A stretch of 64,000 nucleotides of DNA from Ctena decussata (lineage: Eukaryota; Mollusca; Bivalvia; Lucinida; Lucinidae): the NCBI GenBank assembly GCA_963989385.1, contig OZ022498.1, positions 6,207,501-6,271,500 of the forward strand, in the 5' to 3' direction. A program made the translations under genes and the position numbers. Below, piece by piece: positions 52,400 to 63,739 of the stretch. Each line of letters opens with the position of its first letter. Position 1 is the first letter of the stretch. A model generated the notes under the pieces. It ran no database searches, was not told the origin of the DNA, and saw only the letters and a list, made by a program, of their open reading frames with translations.

Positions 52400-53930
52400 A
52401 TAACAATGCAAGGCTGTTGGGGCACCACAGATGTCCTTGCAATAATCCCTTTCCGCTTTGTCCTGTTTTCAGCTGCCCTTGTTGTGCATGTAAGGTACAG
52501 CCCTAGTGTAGTATAGTCTATCCCGGAACCTTGCAAGGTCGTTGGGGCACCACAGATGTCCATCCCAATCCGATCTTAAATATTGTCTCCCCACCTTATC
52601 TTGCCAAACCACCTCAGTCTCTGTTTCTTTACCATCGCAAGGATTTGATCAAATTCTCCAATGACTGCTTGGAACATTCTGCAAACAGTCTCATTAGTGA
52701 CATAGTCCATGTACCAGATAATAGGACTTCATCTAAATTTTTATATATATCAATCTGATGCCAAAGCCCACGACTCAAAGGCATAGAAATGTAGATATGA
52801 CAAGGGACTGCATCAGTTTCACCTTCGGCGAACATTCTCATTAGTTACATGGTCCATGTACCAGATATTCAGTAACCTTCAATAGGATCTCATCTCATTT
52901 TTTTTTATATCAACCTGATTCCAAAACCCATGACTCACAGACATACAGAAATATAGATATGACAAGGGAGCGCATCAGTTTCACCTTCGATCCAAGAGAT
53001 ATGTTGTAATGTCTCCAAACTGGATTCAGCTTTGCAAGAACTGCAATGGCTTGTGCAATCCTTGAAGGAAGCTCCGGTTTTGAGCCATCAGCTGAAACAA
53101 TTGCACCCAAAGTTACCTGAAGCCTGTACCCCTTCCCAACTTCTACCATTCTACCTTGATCTCTTTCTGGATGCAATTGACGCTGTTTGTTATCAGTTTG
53201 GTTTTCTCCGCACTTATAGCCGTTTTATACCTTGTGCCGGTTTTGTCGAGACTTCCAACTAGGACTTATAGTTCCGGCGCTTTCTGAGCAAGAGTGTTAA
53301 TGTCATCAGCAAACCAGAAATTTGTGATAGTTCTGCAGCTTATGTTTGCTCACTTTCCGATCATGTTCCTCTGGAACATCAGACATAATCCTTTCGAGAA
53401 AAATGTTGAAGAAGGTCGGTCAGAGAGGGCATCTTTGCCTAACCCCAACTATTGTTCTGAACTATTCTACCGCGCTGCCATTCATCACAACTGCACTTAT
53501 AGCCTTGCCACAGAGGTGCTCAATGGCGCTAACTAGATTTGCATTGATATTGTACTTCTGCATGGTGGCCCATAAGGCTACATGCCATTCCCTGTCAAAT
53601 GCTATTTTTTAAATCTTTGAAGACGTGGTACAGATTCTGCTGCTTTGCACTGGATTTTGAGCTTGATGATCTGTTCTGTGGTGCTTCTTCCGGCCCTAAA
53701 CCTAGATTGTTCTTCGGTATTTATCTCTTCAGCTTGGGGTTTAAGGATGTTCAAGATGACTTTAAGTATGACTTTGCTCGGATGACTGATGAGGCTGATG
53801 GTTCTGTAGTTCTGTCAGAGCTGTAAGTTCCCCTTCTTAGGCAATGTGGTTGAGTCCATAGGGTATGCCATTTTCCTGTTCTCCAGACCATGTTACAAAT
53901 ATTTGTTAAAATATCAATTATGGCTCCCCG
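52400..53930 (-). pseudogene. LINE (RTE-like) reverse transcriptase remnants
   Basis: Minus-strand pieces include RTISLISHPSKVILK, EEQSRFRAGRSTTEQIIKLK (about 53830-53630) and FADDI-like sequence near 53300. AKLNPVWRHYNISLGSKVKL, MRSLVISIFLYVCESWVLES follow (52910-53176). Two pieces of the 3' tail GGGCACCACAGATGTCC recur at about 52420 and 52540. Frames are shattered. Confidence 0.75.
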
Positions 53931-54525
53931 CCTGCTTGAACAAGCTCTACTGATATACTATCAACTCCGGACCGGGTGACTTCCCTTTTTCAGTGCTGCT
54001 ATCGCAATCTCAACCCACTCACGAAGGATCGGTTGTAGATCTTCTTCTGGGTGCTGAGTGCAGCCCAGAACGATAGGGGCTATGGATCAGTGGTTGGTGC
54101 ACTTGGCTTAGCCTGGCATTCGGCCCATGTATTTAGGTCCTGGCTTTGTGTATGGCAAGGTACATTACCGGTACATTACTTTCACCAAGATGTTTTATTA
54201 CTTGCCCATTCCTGAAATACATGGGCCTGGAGAAGTATCTTCTTGGGACCCAATATAAAGGTTCCCTCAGGAAGGTCAGCAAAGTTCAATTTCCTCTCTT
54301 TTACTAGGGACAAGTTATCTGACCTCTGGCAGAAAGTTCACAGACAGGTTATATATGTAATAGTTTACAAACTCTGGCTATTGCTTATCAGATATCTAAA
54401 TACTGCAGGTTTTGAAGCTGGTAATATAATGTGTATAGATGTCCCAGAAATATCAGTTCGTAAAAAATAAATCCCGTAAACATTTTAAAAACTGGGCCTT
54501 TAAGCATTTAACATAATAATTTTCA
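53931..54525. other. Intergenic, nothing recognised
   Basis: No conserved protein or known repeat was seen. Confidence 0.35.
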
Positions 54526-54529
54526 TTAA

Positions 54530-55185
54530 GGTTTACGCATCTTAAGGCATCAGTCTTATCAGGGTCTACATCCTAAAGCAGCAGTCTTATCAGGGTCTAC
54601 ATCCTTTAGGAGCAGTCTAATCAAAATCGCCATCCTAAAGGAGCAGATTTATTAGGGTCTTCATCTTAAATCAGCAGTCTTGTCAGGGTCTTCATCCTAA
54701 AGAGGCAGTCTAATAAGAAGTCAGTATCCTAGCAGTCTCATCAGGGTCTACAATCTAAAGGAGCATCAGGGTTTACATCCTTAAAGAGCAATCTTACCAG
54801 GGTCTTCATCCTAAAGAGAAAGTCTGATCAGGGTCTAAATCTTAAAGAAGCATTCTCATCACAGTCTACAACCTGAGAGAGCAGTCTTATCCGGCGGGGT
54901 CATCATCCTAAAGGAGCAGTGTCATATGGGTTAACATCCTAAAGGAGCAGTCTAATAATGGTCAATATCAAAAGTAGCAGCGCATTAGGGTCTGTATTCT
55001 AAAGGAGCATCAGGATCTACATCCTGTAAGAGCAGCCTTATCAGGTTCTTCATCCTAAGTGAAAAGTCTTATCAGGATGTACATCCTAAAGGAGCAGTCA
55101 TATCAGTGTCTCCAGCCTAAATGAGCAGTCTTATCAGTTGTCCATTCTAATCTACGTCTTAAAGGAACAGTCGTATCAGAATCCA
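54530..55185. repeat. Minisatellite, about 31-bp diverged units
   Basis: About twenty units around CATCCTAAAGGAGCAGTCTT and ATCAGGGTCTA, of variable length and sequence. Confidence 0.85.
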
Positions 55186-55599
55186 CTTGATTGCCAATGC
55201 AGAAATGCAGTGACAGAAATGCAAAAATGTAAACCCTGATAAAACTGCTTCAGGAGCAGTCTGCAGTGTGATCTGGCTTGACACTGTTTTTGTAAAGAAT
55301 CAGAACCTCACTGTTGTTCAGACCTTTGTGTGTAACTTTTATTTCAGAGATAAATCACAGAATTGGACAAGAATTCAGTAACTGACCACCGGCAGACAAA
55401 CATTGAATGGGGTCAACAGCAGAGATATATATCTGATTTTCCACATGCCATTAGCATGGCTTCAAGGAGTTATAAATTAACACTCTCAGCTGTGCATACC
55501 GTTCCCCAGTCCATTAAACATATTTCGAAATGTAGTGATAGAGTATGATATGTATATTCATTTTCATGTATTCATTTATGATCTTGTTTTATTTAATGG

Positions 55600-55925
55600 A
55601 CTGACACCAGTCTACACTTGACTCTGAAGCCAGAGGTCGTGGGTTCGATCCGCCACGCCCGAGGCGAAATCTTCCTATATCCGAACGCGTTTTTCTAGCA
55701 TCGTTTGCAGGGATGATGCTTACAAGTGTGTCTTCGTTCGGATCGGGACGTTAACTGGAGGCCCCCTGTGCAGAGAGAGTCTTCCACTGTGCAGGTTAAA
55801 GATCCCTACTATAGCTACATGGCTATATGTAGGCTTTCATCCTGCAACACCGGGGTGTACAAAAATACACCGTCTGTGTCCCCTTCAGGGGTTAAGGCGT
55901 GAATGGAAGAAAGAGAAAGAAAAAA
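55600..55925 (+). mobile_element. tRNA-derived SINE-like repeat
   Basis: Contains a B box (GGTTCGATCC at about 55648) in the context GAGGTCGTGGG..GCCACGCCC. A non-tRNA body follows (GCCCCCTGTGCAGAGAGAGT, CTTTCATCCTGCAACACCGG) and a purine-rich AAGAAAGAGAAAG tail. A good A box is not evident. Confidence 0.55.
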
Positions 55926-56190
55926 GAGCTGCAGTGTCGCCATATCTGTCATAACTGTATAGCTCTGAGCAATATTTAGTTCATCTGCTATGCATCTCTT
56001 GTTGTTCAGTTAGACATTTGCCAGACTTGACCTGGATAGTTGCGGATCTACCCGGCTGCTCCGAAGTTAGATACTTCACCAGCTGATATGCTCAATTGCT
56101 GTTGTTTTTGTTCAGGCAAATTTCAGTCTCGTCGCACTGAGTACCTATCCAGTTCTCATTTGCTTTCTCTGGGCCATCTGAACCTAGGGG

Positions 56191-56440
56191 TTAAGCGACT
56201 GAGTTATTATAAACCCCATATATTTCCTGAAAATGTCTGTCAATGGTGTTTTTGAATCCGTTCACTGAAACACTTGTTATAACCTGCTCTGGAAGTTGAT
56301 TCCATGTATTTATTACTCGTTGACTGAAGAAGTTCTGCCCGATGTTTAATCTTGAACGAGGTTTATTTAGCTTCAAGGAGTTTCCTCTTGTTACTTCTTG
56401 TTATCTTCCCCGTATTCGTTAGCACCTTTGGCATTATTGT
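56191..56440 (-). pseudogene. LINE C-terminal fragment
   Basis: Encodes LNKPRSRLNIGQNFFSQRVI, NTWNQLPEQVITSVSVNGFK and NTIDRHF, the closing block of CR1-like ORF2. The preceding TRGN-like region is frame-shifted (RSNKRKLLEAK). Confidence 0.75.
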
Positions 56441-57449
56441 AAATATTAAATCAAAAGTATAAAAAATAATAAAGTGGTTATAAATGCTTTTTAAATTGTA
56501 GTTTGTAGTGGTTTCTTGATATTTGGGGTGGTTTGTTGTGGTTTGCGGTGATTCGCGGTATTTCAATGCTCCCGGTGGTTTTGGGGTGTTTCCATGGACC
56601 GCCAGTCAATCAACTAAACAAGTGCAACCACAGATGTTTTTGTAGCTTTGTAGAATTGTCTGTAACTTGACTTAGAATTGACCATAAATAGTAAGTAAAG
56701 TTTATTCTTTGATACAACCATTACGTGTAATTAGAAAGTATACAGAATGTAGGTGACACTGGGCATTACAGTTTTTGACCCAACATGTAACAGTCAATCG
56801 AAAACACATTCATTCCTCCTGAGTGATCAATGTGTGTTAGTTGATGAACAAACTCCCAAATAGAATTGATGTCATTGCACAAATGTGCTTTTAGCTCACA
56901 AAGTGCTCAAGGTGAGCTATTGTGATCCAGATCGATATTTGTCCGTCGTCTATCGGTTCATCATCAACAATTTCTTCAAGGCAGTGGCTAGGGGTACGGA
57001 TCCGTACCTCTAACCTGCGAGGCTAGAGATACAGTTTCTTTCCTGGCATCCGCGGCAGTGTTCGCAAAATTCACTTAAAGGGTGGGACATTTTCTGTATT
57101 CCGATATTGCTTGATGGCAATATTAAACGCAGAAATGTCCTCAAATGTTTCCCCCCCCCCCCCCCCCCCCACACACACACACGCACACACATACCTCAGC
57201 GGAACAGATCCATAGCCGCAGTAACGGGGCACAGATCGTCCGTCCGTGACACAAAAAATGTTCTGTTCAATTCTCCTTACGACGTCCCCCAAGTTGCTCA
57301 GCGATACGAAACCATAGTTGCACGCACTGATTATGCTGTTACATTAATTGCCATAATTGTATTGTTTGTACAGATTAGGTCAGATCAAGGCGTTCCTATG
57401 TAGGACATTAAGACAGTGGGTTCTTTAAAGTTTAAGATGTCTTTGCGGT
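56441..57449. other. Intergenic with repeat fragments
   Basis: Includes GGGGTGGTTTG-type direct repeats (about 56500-56600), a fragment of the hairpin element (AGCTCACAAAGTGCTCAAGGTGAGC at about 56893-56917 with a CCGTCGTC cluster), GGTACGGATCCGTACC near 56993-57008 as in the 58.5-kb foldback, and a C-run plus CA repeat at 57150-57190. Confidence 0.5.
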
Positions 57450-57457
57450 GTGTCATT

Positions 57458-58126
57458 TAGAGGTGCAACGATTCACTTCGATGCACCGAAAAACCGGTTC
57501 ACAAGGGCCGATTCGATTCCGATAACAACTCCACTAATTTCGATTCGATTCACAATCCCCCGCATGGGCCCTCAATTTAAACGGAAGTCCGTGTTTTAGA
57601 CCCGCTCTTAATCTTATAACGCTGTTTATAACGTAACATACGATTGGTCAGTAATAATAAGGTCATCCAATCAATACGGGTGTTTCGTTTCCTTATCGGT
57701 AGGGTTATCAAAATGGCGTCTAACGATGACTCGCAGAAACCTGTGCTCAAAGATGCACCCAAAGATAAATAGAAGTGTAAACAGTGCTCCAGATAAGAAG
57801 GGGTAACAGGGATAATTTAGGGATAATTTTAAATATTTCTCCATAAAAACATATGTTGTTACCCATCATTAGAACCGTCTCGCTGAGACGGTTCTAATGA
57901 GGGTCACAATGTATGTTTTCGTTGAGAAATAAGAAAAATTATCTTTGAATTATCCTTAATACCCTCTCTTATCTGGAGCTCTGGTAAATATAACAAAATA
58001 AAGTGATAAACATGATGAATTAAGGTGCCATAAAATCAATCATGAATCGAATCGAATTAATCGAATCGAGGTGTCTGAAATCGAAATCGAATCGAATCGG
58101 TCGTTGGGTGAATCGTTGCAGCTCTA
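57458..58126. mobile_element. hAT-type MITE with perfect 8-bp target duplication
   Basis: Ends TAGAGGTGCAACGATTCA and TGAATCGTTGCAGCTCTA are inverted copies, and subterminal TCGATTCGATT/AATCGAATCGA repeats follow. GTGTCATT occurs at 57450-57457 and 58127-58134. Length 669 bp including a nested MITE of 202 bp. Confidence 0.92.
57782..57983. repeat. MITE family A nested in the hAT MITE
   Basis: Starts CAGTGCTCCAGATAAG and ends CTTATCTGGAGCTCTG, with centre GAACCGTCTCGCTGAGACGG. GTAAA flanks both sides (57777-57781 and 57984-57988). Confidence 0.85.
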
Positions 58127-58134
58127 GTGTCATT

Positions 58135-58490
58135 CGACTCCGAATTAGTGGATGTTTTTCTCACCTTCGGGCATAAAACAAACCGATATTTAAACTTGTT
58201 TTCCAAACAATTTAAAGTTGTTCATTTTTTAAATTTTTAACAATAATAATTAGATATTTTTAATGATAATAATGATAATCGCCCAACATTATTGTGTTTG
58301 GTCCTGTTCCATTGCAAAAGTCGTAATCACTTTAGTGGTTGCCTTGATCGTTAGAGTTATTCTGTCTAAGACAACGCAGGAACATTTCTATTTCGTATTT
58401 CTAAACAATTATCAGGATAATTAAACCAAGATTGTGTCAAACCCTGTAATTACCGAACCTCTAGCCTCGCCTATTGGGAAATGCTGGGGA
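58135..58490. other. Intergenic, nothing recognised
   Basis: AT-rich with a small AATAATGATAAT repeat near 58260. Confidence 0.35.
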
Positions 58491-58499
58491 TACGGAACC

Positions 58500-59165
58500 G
58501 TATGACTAGCCTGGCAGGCTAGGGGTACGGATCCGAATTAGGGATATAACGGACCGCGGACAAAACGGACCACGGACATCACGGACCACCCTTAGGACAA
58601 AGCGGATCACGTTCAGGACGAAATTGACCACGTTTTTCGGACAAAACGGACCACGTTTCAAGACAATACGGACCATGTTTTCAGACATACGGATTATCTG
58701 ACCATCTAATAATGAATACATTTGACTTAAAAGTACATTAACTATTTTACTAAAATCAAATAAATAGGGGAAAAACAGAACCAACAATCATCAGCGGTTA
58801 GATTGACTTATTTATTAATGTCTACGCGTTTCGGTCTTACAAAGTTATGAGCTATGGTTAGATTGTTTTGAGAATCAAAGATAGTTGAGAGCATGAACAG
58901 AAGTCAAGTAAATGTGACCATATAACACTGTCTTTGGAAATTATATACTCTTTCATCTTTTAAATGGCACCTATTAATGGTCTGGTTTGTCTTGTAGCAT
59001 GGTCCGTTTTGTCTTGAAACGTGGTCCCTTTTGTCCTGAAACATGGTCGGTTTTGTCCTTACCGTGGTCCGTTTTGTCCGGTCCGTTTTGTCCATGGTCC
59101 GTTTTGTCAGAGTACCACGGATCCGTACCTCTAGCCTCACAGGCTAGAGGTACGGATCCATACCC
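58500..59165. repeat. Foldback element with GGTACGGATCC ends
   Basis: The left end GGCTAGGGGTACGGATCC and right end GGATCCGTACCTCTAGCC are inverted. Inside each arm a unit built on ACAAAACGGACCACG (left, 58545-58680) or CGTGGTCCGTTTTGT (right, 58980-59115) is repeated several times. Confidence 0.8.
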
Positions 59166-59320
59166 GTAGCCACTGCCTTTCTTCAAACTACATCTACATC
59201 TATCTACCAATTAAGTGCATGGCCAATATTGGCATAGTCGCACTGTGAACAACCTTAAAACATTCGTGCTGGGAGGCTCTAATGAACAGTTAAAATCAGA
59301 TCAAAACATGTTGTTCACAA

Positions 59321-59730
59321 TCACGGTCTTAGGACATCTACACTGATAAGGAGCTTGAAGTCATCCAGAGTCGGTGCAGATATGACCTTGGCAGGCAGAC
59401 CATTCCAGAGACGGACTGTTGATGGAAAGAAGGATCCCTTGTAGGCGTTGATGGAACAAAATATTGGCAGGAATCGTTGATGGTGTCCTCTAGTTGCTAC
59501 TCCTGTGGCTGTCAGGTACTGGCCTGAAGGGATTTCAACGAGGTTGTTGACGATCCTGTACATCATTGTGACTTTGCTCTGGTCTCGCCTTGATTGAAGG
59601 TCCTCCCATCCAAGTTCTTGCAACATTGAAGTGATACTGCTGTTTCGGCGGTTGTCATTGCAGCAAAACCTGGTGGCTCGCCTCTGTACAGACCCCAATT
59701 TAGCTATGTTGGACTTTGTCACATCTTAGA
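59321..59730 (-). pseudogene. LINE C-terminal fragment, CR1/Jockey-like
   Basis: A 133-codon open frame reads KLGSVQRRATRFCCNDNRRN, SSITSMLQELGWEDLQSRRD, VTMMYRIVNNLVEIPSGQYL and FFPSTVRLWNGLPAKVI. It is a recognisable closing domain with no upstream RT. Confidence 0.82.
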
Positions 59731-59739
59731 CCAGTAAGC

Positions 59740-60190
59740 CAATTTCAAAATAATTTCACACAAATGTTTCTGTTGTAGCCCTGTAACAACAACAGGGCTA
59801 AAATAGTTCCGCTCGCCTGAACAAAATGGCCGCCAGAGCTAAAAACATAAAAACCTTTAAACAAGATCTCTCAAGGCAATGGCTTGATTTCAAAATAATT
59901 TCACGGAAATGTTTGACTCTTAGCCTTGAACCAAAATTGCTAAACGGTTTTGCTCCATGGAACAAGATGGCCGCCAGAGCTAAAAATAGAGATAAAGCTG
60001 TGAATGTATTAGAGGGCACAGTTTTGTTCCAGACTTCCAGTCCTCATGAAACTTTGTCAGAATGTTTATCTTTATTAGATCTAAGCCAAGTTTGAAACTG
60101 GGTCATGTCGGGTCAAAAACTAGGTCACTAGGTCTAATCTTAGAAAAACCTTGTGTACACTCTAGAGGGAACATTTTTGTTCAGATGTTC
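59740..60190. repeat. Two short tandem arrays
   Basis: Two units 141 bp apart carry ATGGCCGCCAGAGCTAAAAA (59826 and 59967). Then comes one inverted unit of the GACCTAGTGACC array with CAAACTGGGTCATG wording (60020-60170). Confidence 0.7.
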
Positions 60191-60349
60191 ATGAAACCTG
60201 AAAAGGAGGATTAATTGGCGAAAATGTAATCTGGTGGAATATGGTGCGGAAGTGGAGGAAGGGCTCGAAGGGGTGTCCAGTGATGTCCCCGATACCAGCC
60301 TTGAGGTGGAACTCCTATTACTGGGGCTGACAGGTGTTCTCTACAATCA

Positions 60350-63118
60350 TTCAATTGAGCATGCATGGCCTCAAGGCAGTGCGTCAGGCGGAAGAAATCT
60401 AATGCAGGTCTACCAATCTGGACTGATTCTATTAGGATTGCAGCACAAGAAAGTAAACTGGCACATTCCAATTGGAAGAGAGCTGGCCGTCCAAAGTGGG
60501 GTTCCGATCCTGTTGTTGTGAGTAGGAAGCAGGCTAGGTGTGCGCTGAGGAGACGTATACGGGCTGAACTTTCTATCAGAAGAGAGACATTCTTGTCCAC
60601 TATTATGGATGCTCAGGAGTCAGACTCTAGAACATTCTTCAGGACTATGAAGAAGCAGCGTACAACTAAATCTACCAATACTCAGATGTTATGCTATAGG
60701 GATGAGGTGCTTGATGGCACTGAGGAAGTGGCTGGTGGATTTGCTTCCCATTTTGAAGCCCCAGCGACACCTGAACAGGGCTCCAGATAAGAGGGGGTAT
60801 TGAGGATAATTTGAAGATAATTTTTTTTATTTCTCAATGAAAACATATGTTGTGACCCCTCATTAGAACCGTCTCGACGAGACGGTTCTAATGATGGGTC
60901 ACAAAATATGTTTTTATGGAGAAATATGGATAATTATCCCTAAATTATCTTTGTTACTCCTTCTTATCTGGAGCACTGCTGAAGAAGACCCGACATTTGA
61001 TGTCCATTATAAGGACCAGGTTTCCCTGGATAGGCTATTGATTGGGGATATTTGTAAAAACCAGAACCCCCAATTTCCACCCACAATGTCCGTAGAAATC
61101 TCCAAGCTGGTCCAGTCTTTCAAGAATAATAAGGCCCAAAATGTCCAGGGCCTGACGGCGGAACACTTGAAGTTTGCTCCAGATGTTGTTTATATTCTTC
61201 TGTCTAACCTGATGAATTACATCCTGCAGTCTGGCTATATTCCACAACAAATGAAGCAAGGGGTGATAACTCCAGTTCTGAAGAAGGACAAATACCCTCT
61301 GCTTCCGACAAATTACAGAGGTATAACAGTTCTATCAATAATTGGTAAGGTTCTGGAGAAGGTTTTATTGAAACAAACAGAGAGCACCTTGTGTCATGAT
61401 CAATCAAAGTTCCAAAGGGGCTTCACGAAAAACTCCTTATCTATCAGTGCAGCCCTTATCATAGCTGAAGTCCAAAATGAGGCCAAACTTAATAAGCAAA
61501 GCTTGCATCTGGTGACCCTCGAAGCTTGTAAGGCTTTCGATGTGGTGTGGCAAGATTCGTTGCTGAGGAAAATCTATTTTGCTGGGGTTGATGGATCCTT
61601 GTGGTTGACACTTAACAGTCTAGTAAGTGATGCATCTTCTTCTGTGAAGTGGTCAGGACACTTTTCTAAACCATTCATGATACAGTAGGGTGTACGGCAG
61701 GGTGGGGTGTTGTCTACTCTCCATTATAAATTTTTCAATAATGATCTGCTTCATATGCTAAAATCATTTTACCTGGGCGCCTTTATTGGAAGCATTAATT
61801 GTTGTGCCCCAATATGCGCGGATGATGTTGCCCTTCTCGGCTGTTGTTGGAGTCATCTCTGGGAGATGTTGTACAATGTGTGGTTTTACAAGGGGCGTGA
61901 GAGGTAATTAATTAATGCGCAAAAATCAGTCTAGGTTCCGCTGAGCACTTTCAAGAAGTTAATAGAAATGGAACAACTCACACTTGATGATGTCCCAATT
62001 CCCCAGGAGTCAAGGACTGTACATCTTGGAATCGATAGGAACCTGAAAGCATCAGGGAATGTGGAGAAGAAAGCACAGCTTGGGCGAAGAACAATGTATG
62101 CTTTGATGGGGGTTGGTTCATATGGTAACTCGGGACTTAATCCCTTAGTCTCGTCAAAATTGTGGAAAACCTTTGCACTTCGGAGAATGTTGTACGGCTT
62201 GAAGTGTGTAATGTGCGGCAGGCAGATATAGGGCTGCTGGACGCTGTTCAGAGAGGAATTCTACGAAGGATACAATGTCTACCGAACGTGTGGCCAATGT
62301 CGCAGTCTATGGTCTGTTGGATATACGACCGATTGAGCAGGAACTGGATTATAGAAGGCTTAGCCTATTGGCTTCGGTGTTATTTGATGAGACGTCGCTT
62401 GAGTATGAAATTGCACAGAGACAGCTAGCGGTCAAGGATATCAGTTCTGATAGTTGGTTCATGCATTGTAACTCCCTGTTGCATAAATATGGTCTCCCAA
62501 ACGTTTATTGTATTAAGGAGGTCTTTCCTACAAAGGGGAAGCTTAAAGAGGCATTTAAGGATGGGGTTGACACTTGACAAGTATGTTGAAAAGCAATGGC
62601 CGACAGAAGCCAGTACTTGGTCATCATTGAAGTATCTAACGTCGCTTCATGTGGTGTTGGTCAATTTCACAACTCCTGGAAGTTAACTAGTAATAGTTCC
62701 AGAGACGTGCGTAGAGCTCATGTTAAGGCGAAACTCCTTACTGGGACAAATATGCTCCAGTCGAATTGCGCAAAGTATAACAAGCATATAACTTATCCCA
62801 AATGTCTCCTTTGCCTGGGTGCTTCAGAAGATCTGAAGCATTTCTTGCTTGAATGTCCTAAACTGCAGCATGTCAGGGTTGGGTATGTTTCTGAGGTTGA
62901 ACAGTTGCTGTCACAGGCAGTCCTGGATTGTGCTGCCGGATGTTGAGCTCATGTGCAGTGCAATCATGGACTGCACAGTGCTAGGAGATAATGTCAGTAG
63001 GGAGCCCTGTAATGGTTTCTGGGCTAAGATGGAGTTTTTTAGTAGAAACTTATGCTTTGCTCTACATTTAGAGAGAACCTCTTTACTGAATGATTTGGCC
63101 ACTAAACAGATTAACTAA
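60350..63118 (+). pseudogene. LINE ORF2 remnant with reverse transcriptase
   Basis: A non-LTR retrotransposon, 5' truncated, lacking the endonuclease. The first part (WTDSIRIAAQESKLAHSNWK, RKQARCALRRRIR) is the pre-RT linker. The RT spans about 60979-61900: VITPVLKKDKYPLLPTNYRG, LEACKAFDVVWQ (first catalytic Asp region), a stop at 61686-61688, GVRQGGVLST, and ICADDVALLG in place of YADD. Further frames hold RRTMYALMGVGSYGNSGLNP, RRAHVKAKLLTGTNMLQSN and a CLLCLGASEDLKHFLLEC knuckle. Multiple stops and shifts. A MITE interrupts it at 60776-60978. Confidence 0.82.
60776..60978. repeat. MITE family A inserted in the LINE
   Basis: Starts CAGGGCTCCAGATAAG and ends CTTATCTGGAGCACTG, with centre GAACCGTCTCGACGAGACGG. 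CTGAA is repeated on both sides (60771-60775, 60979-60983). Reading across the junction without the insert keeps the LINE frame. Confidence 0.88.
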
Positions 63119-63735
63119 ATTATCAGTTATTCAGCATAGATCTAATTGAAAAATTAGTGCAGATAACTTAAATGTTATTACAAGATACCTTTCCTATTTT
63201 TATTTTTATATACCATATTTACGCAATGACTTTTTAGTTACCTCGACTTTGTAAAATTTTTGTAAATATGTTGAGATTCTGGTGGAGGGTAACCTGGGAT
63301 ATCTGAGAGGCCACAGCGCGAACTGGTGATAGGAGTAGCTTGAATGATGATCAGCTGTGACTGACAGGGTCGGAGTGTTCACTGATTGTTAGGAGTATTA
63401 ACTCTCATCTGTGCCTGTGGAAAAAGGGTTGCTGTAGTGATTGTTAAGTAAAAGATTAGTGTCAAGTGATACTGGAGACTGACGTTATTAAAACTGGATA
63501 TTGTGGAGGTTTATTCACTATAGGCTAATGTAAGCAGTGACCTGAGCCTGCAGCCGCGAGGTAACTGCCCTATGTATGCTGCCCAGTGAGAATAAGAACT
63601 GTTAAACAAGATAATTTTGCCCTGCTGTGTCATTGGTGTATGCTGCCTGGTATATATGTATGTAAAAAAGAACAATAAATAATAACTCACGAAGACGACG
63701 TATATCATACGGTGATCCTATCAAGGATGGAATTC
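63119..63735. other. LINE 3' flank, nothing else recognised
   Basis: May include the 3' untranslated region of the LINE (AACAATAAATAATAACTC at about 63670). No gene was seen. Confidence 0.4.
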
Positions 63736-63739
63736 CATT

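Noticed and set aside
60211..60600. 129-aa minus-strand frame
   Set aside because: It lies opposite the recognisable LINE linker region and has no family features.
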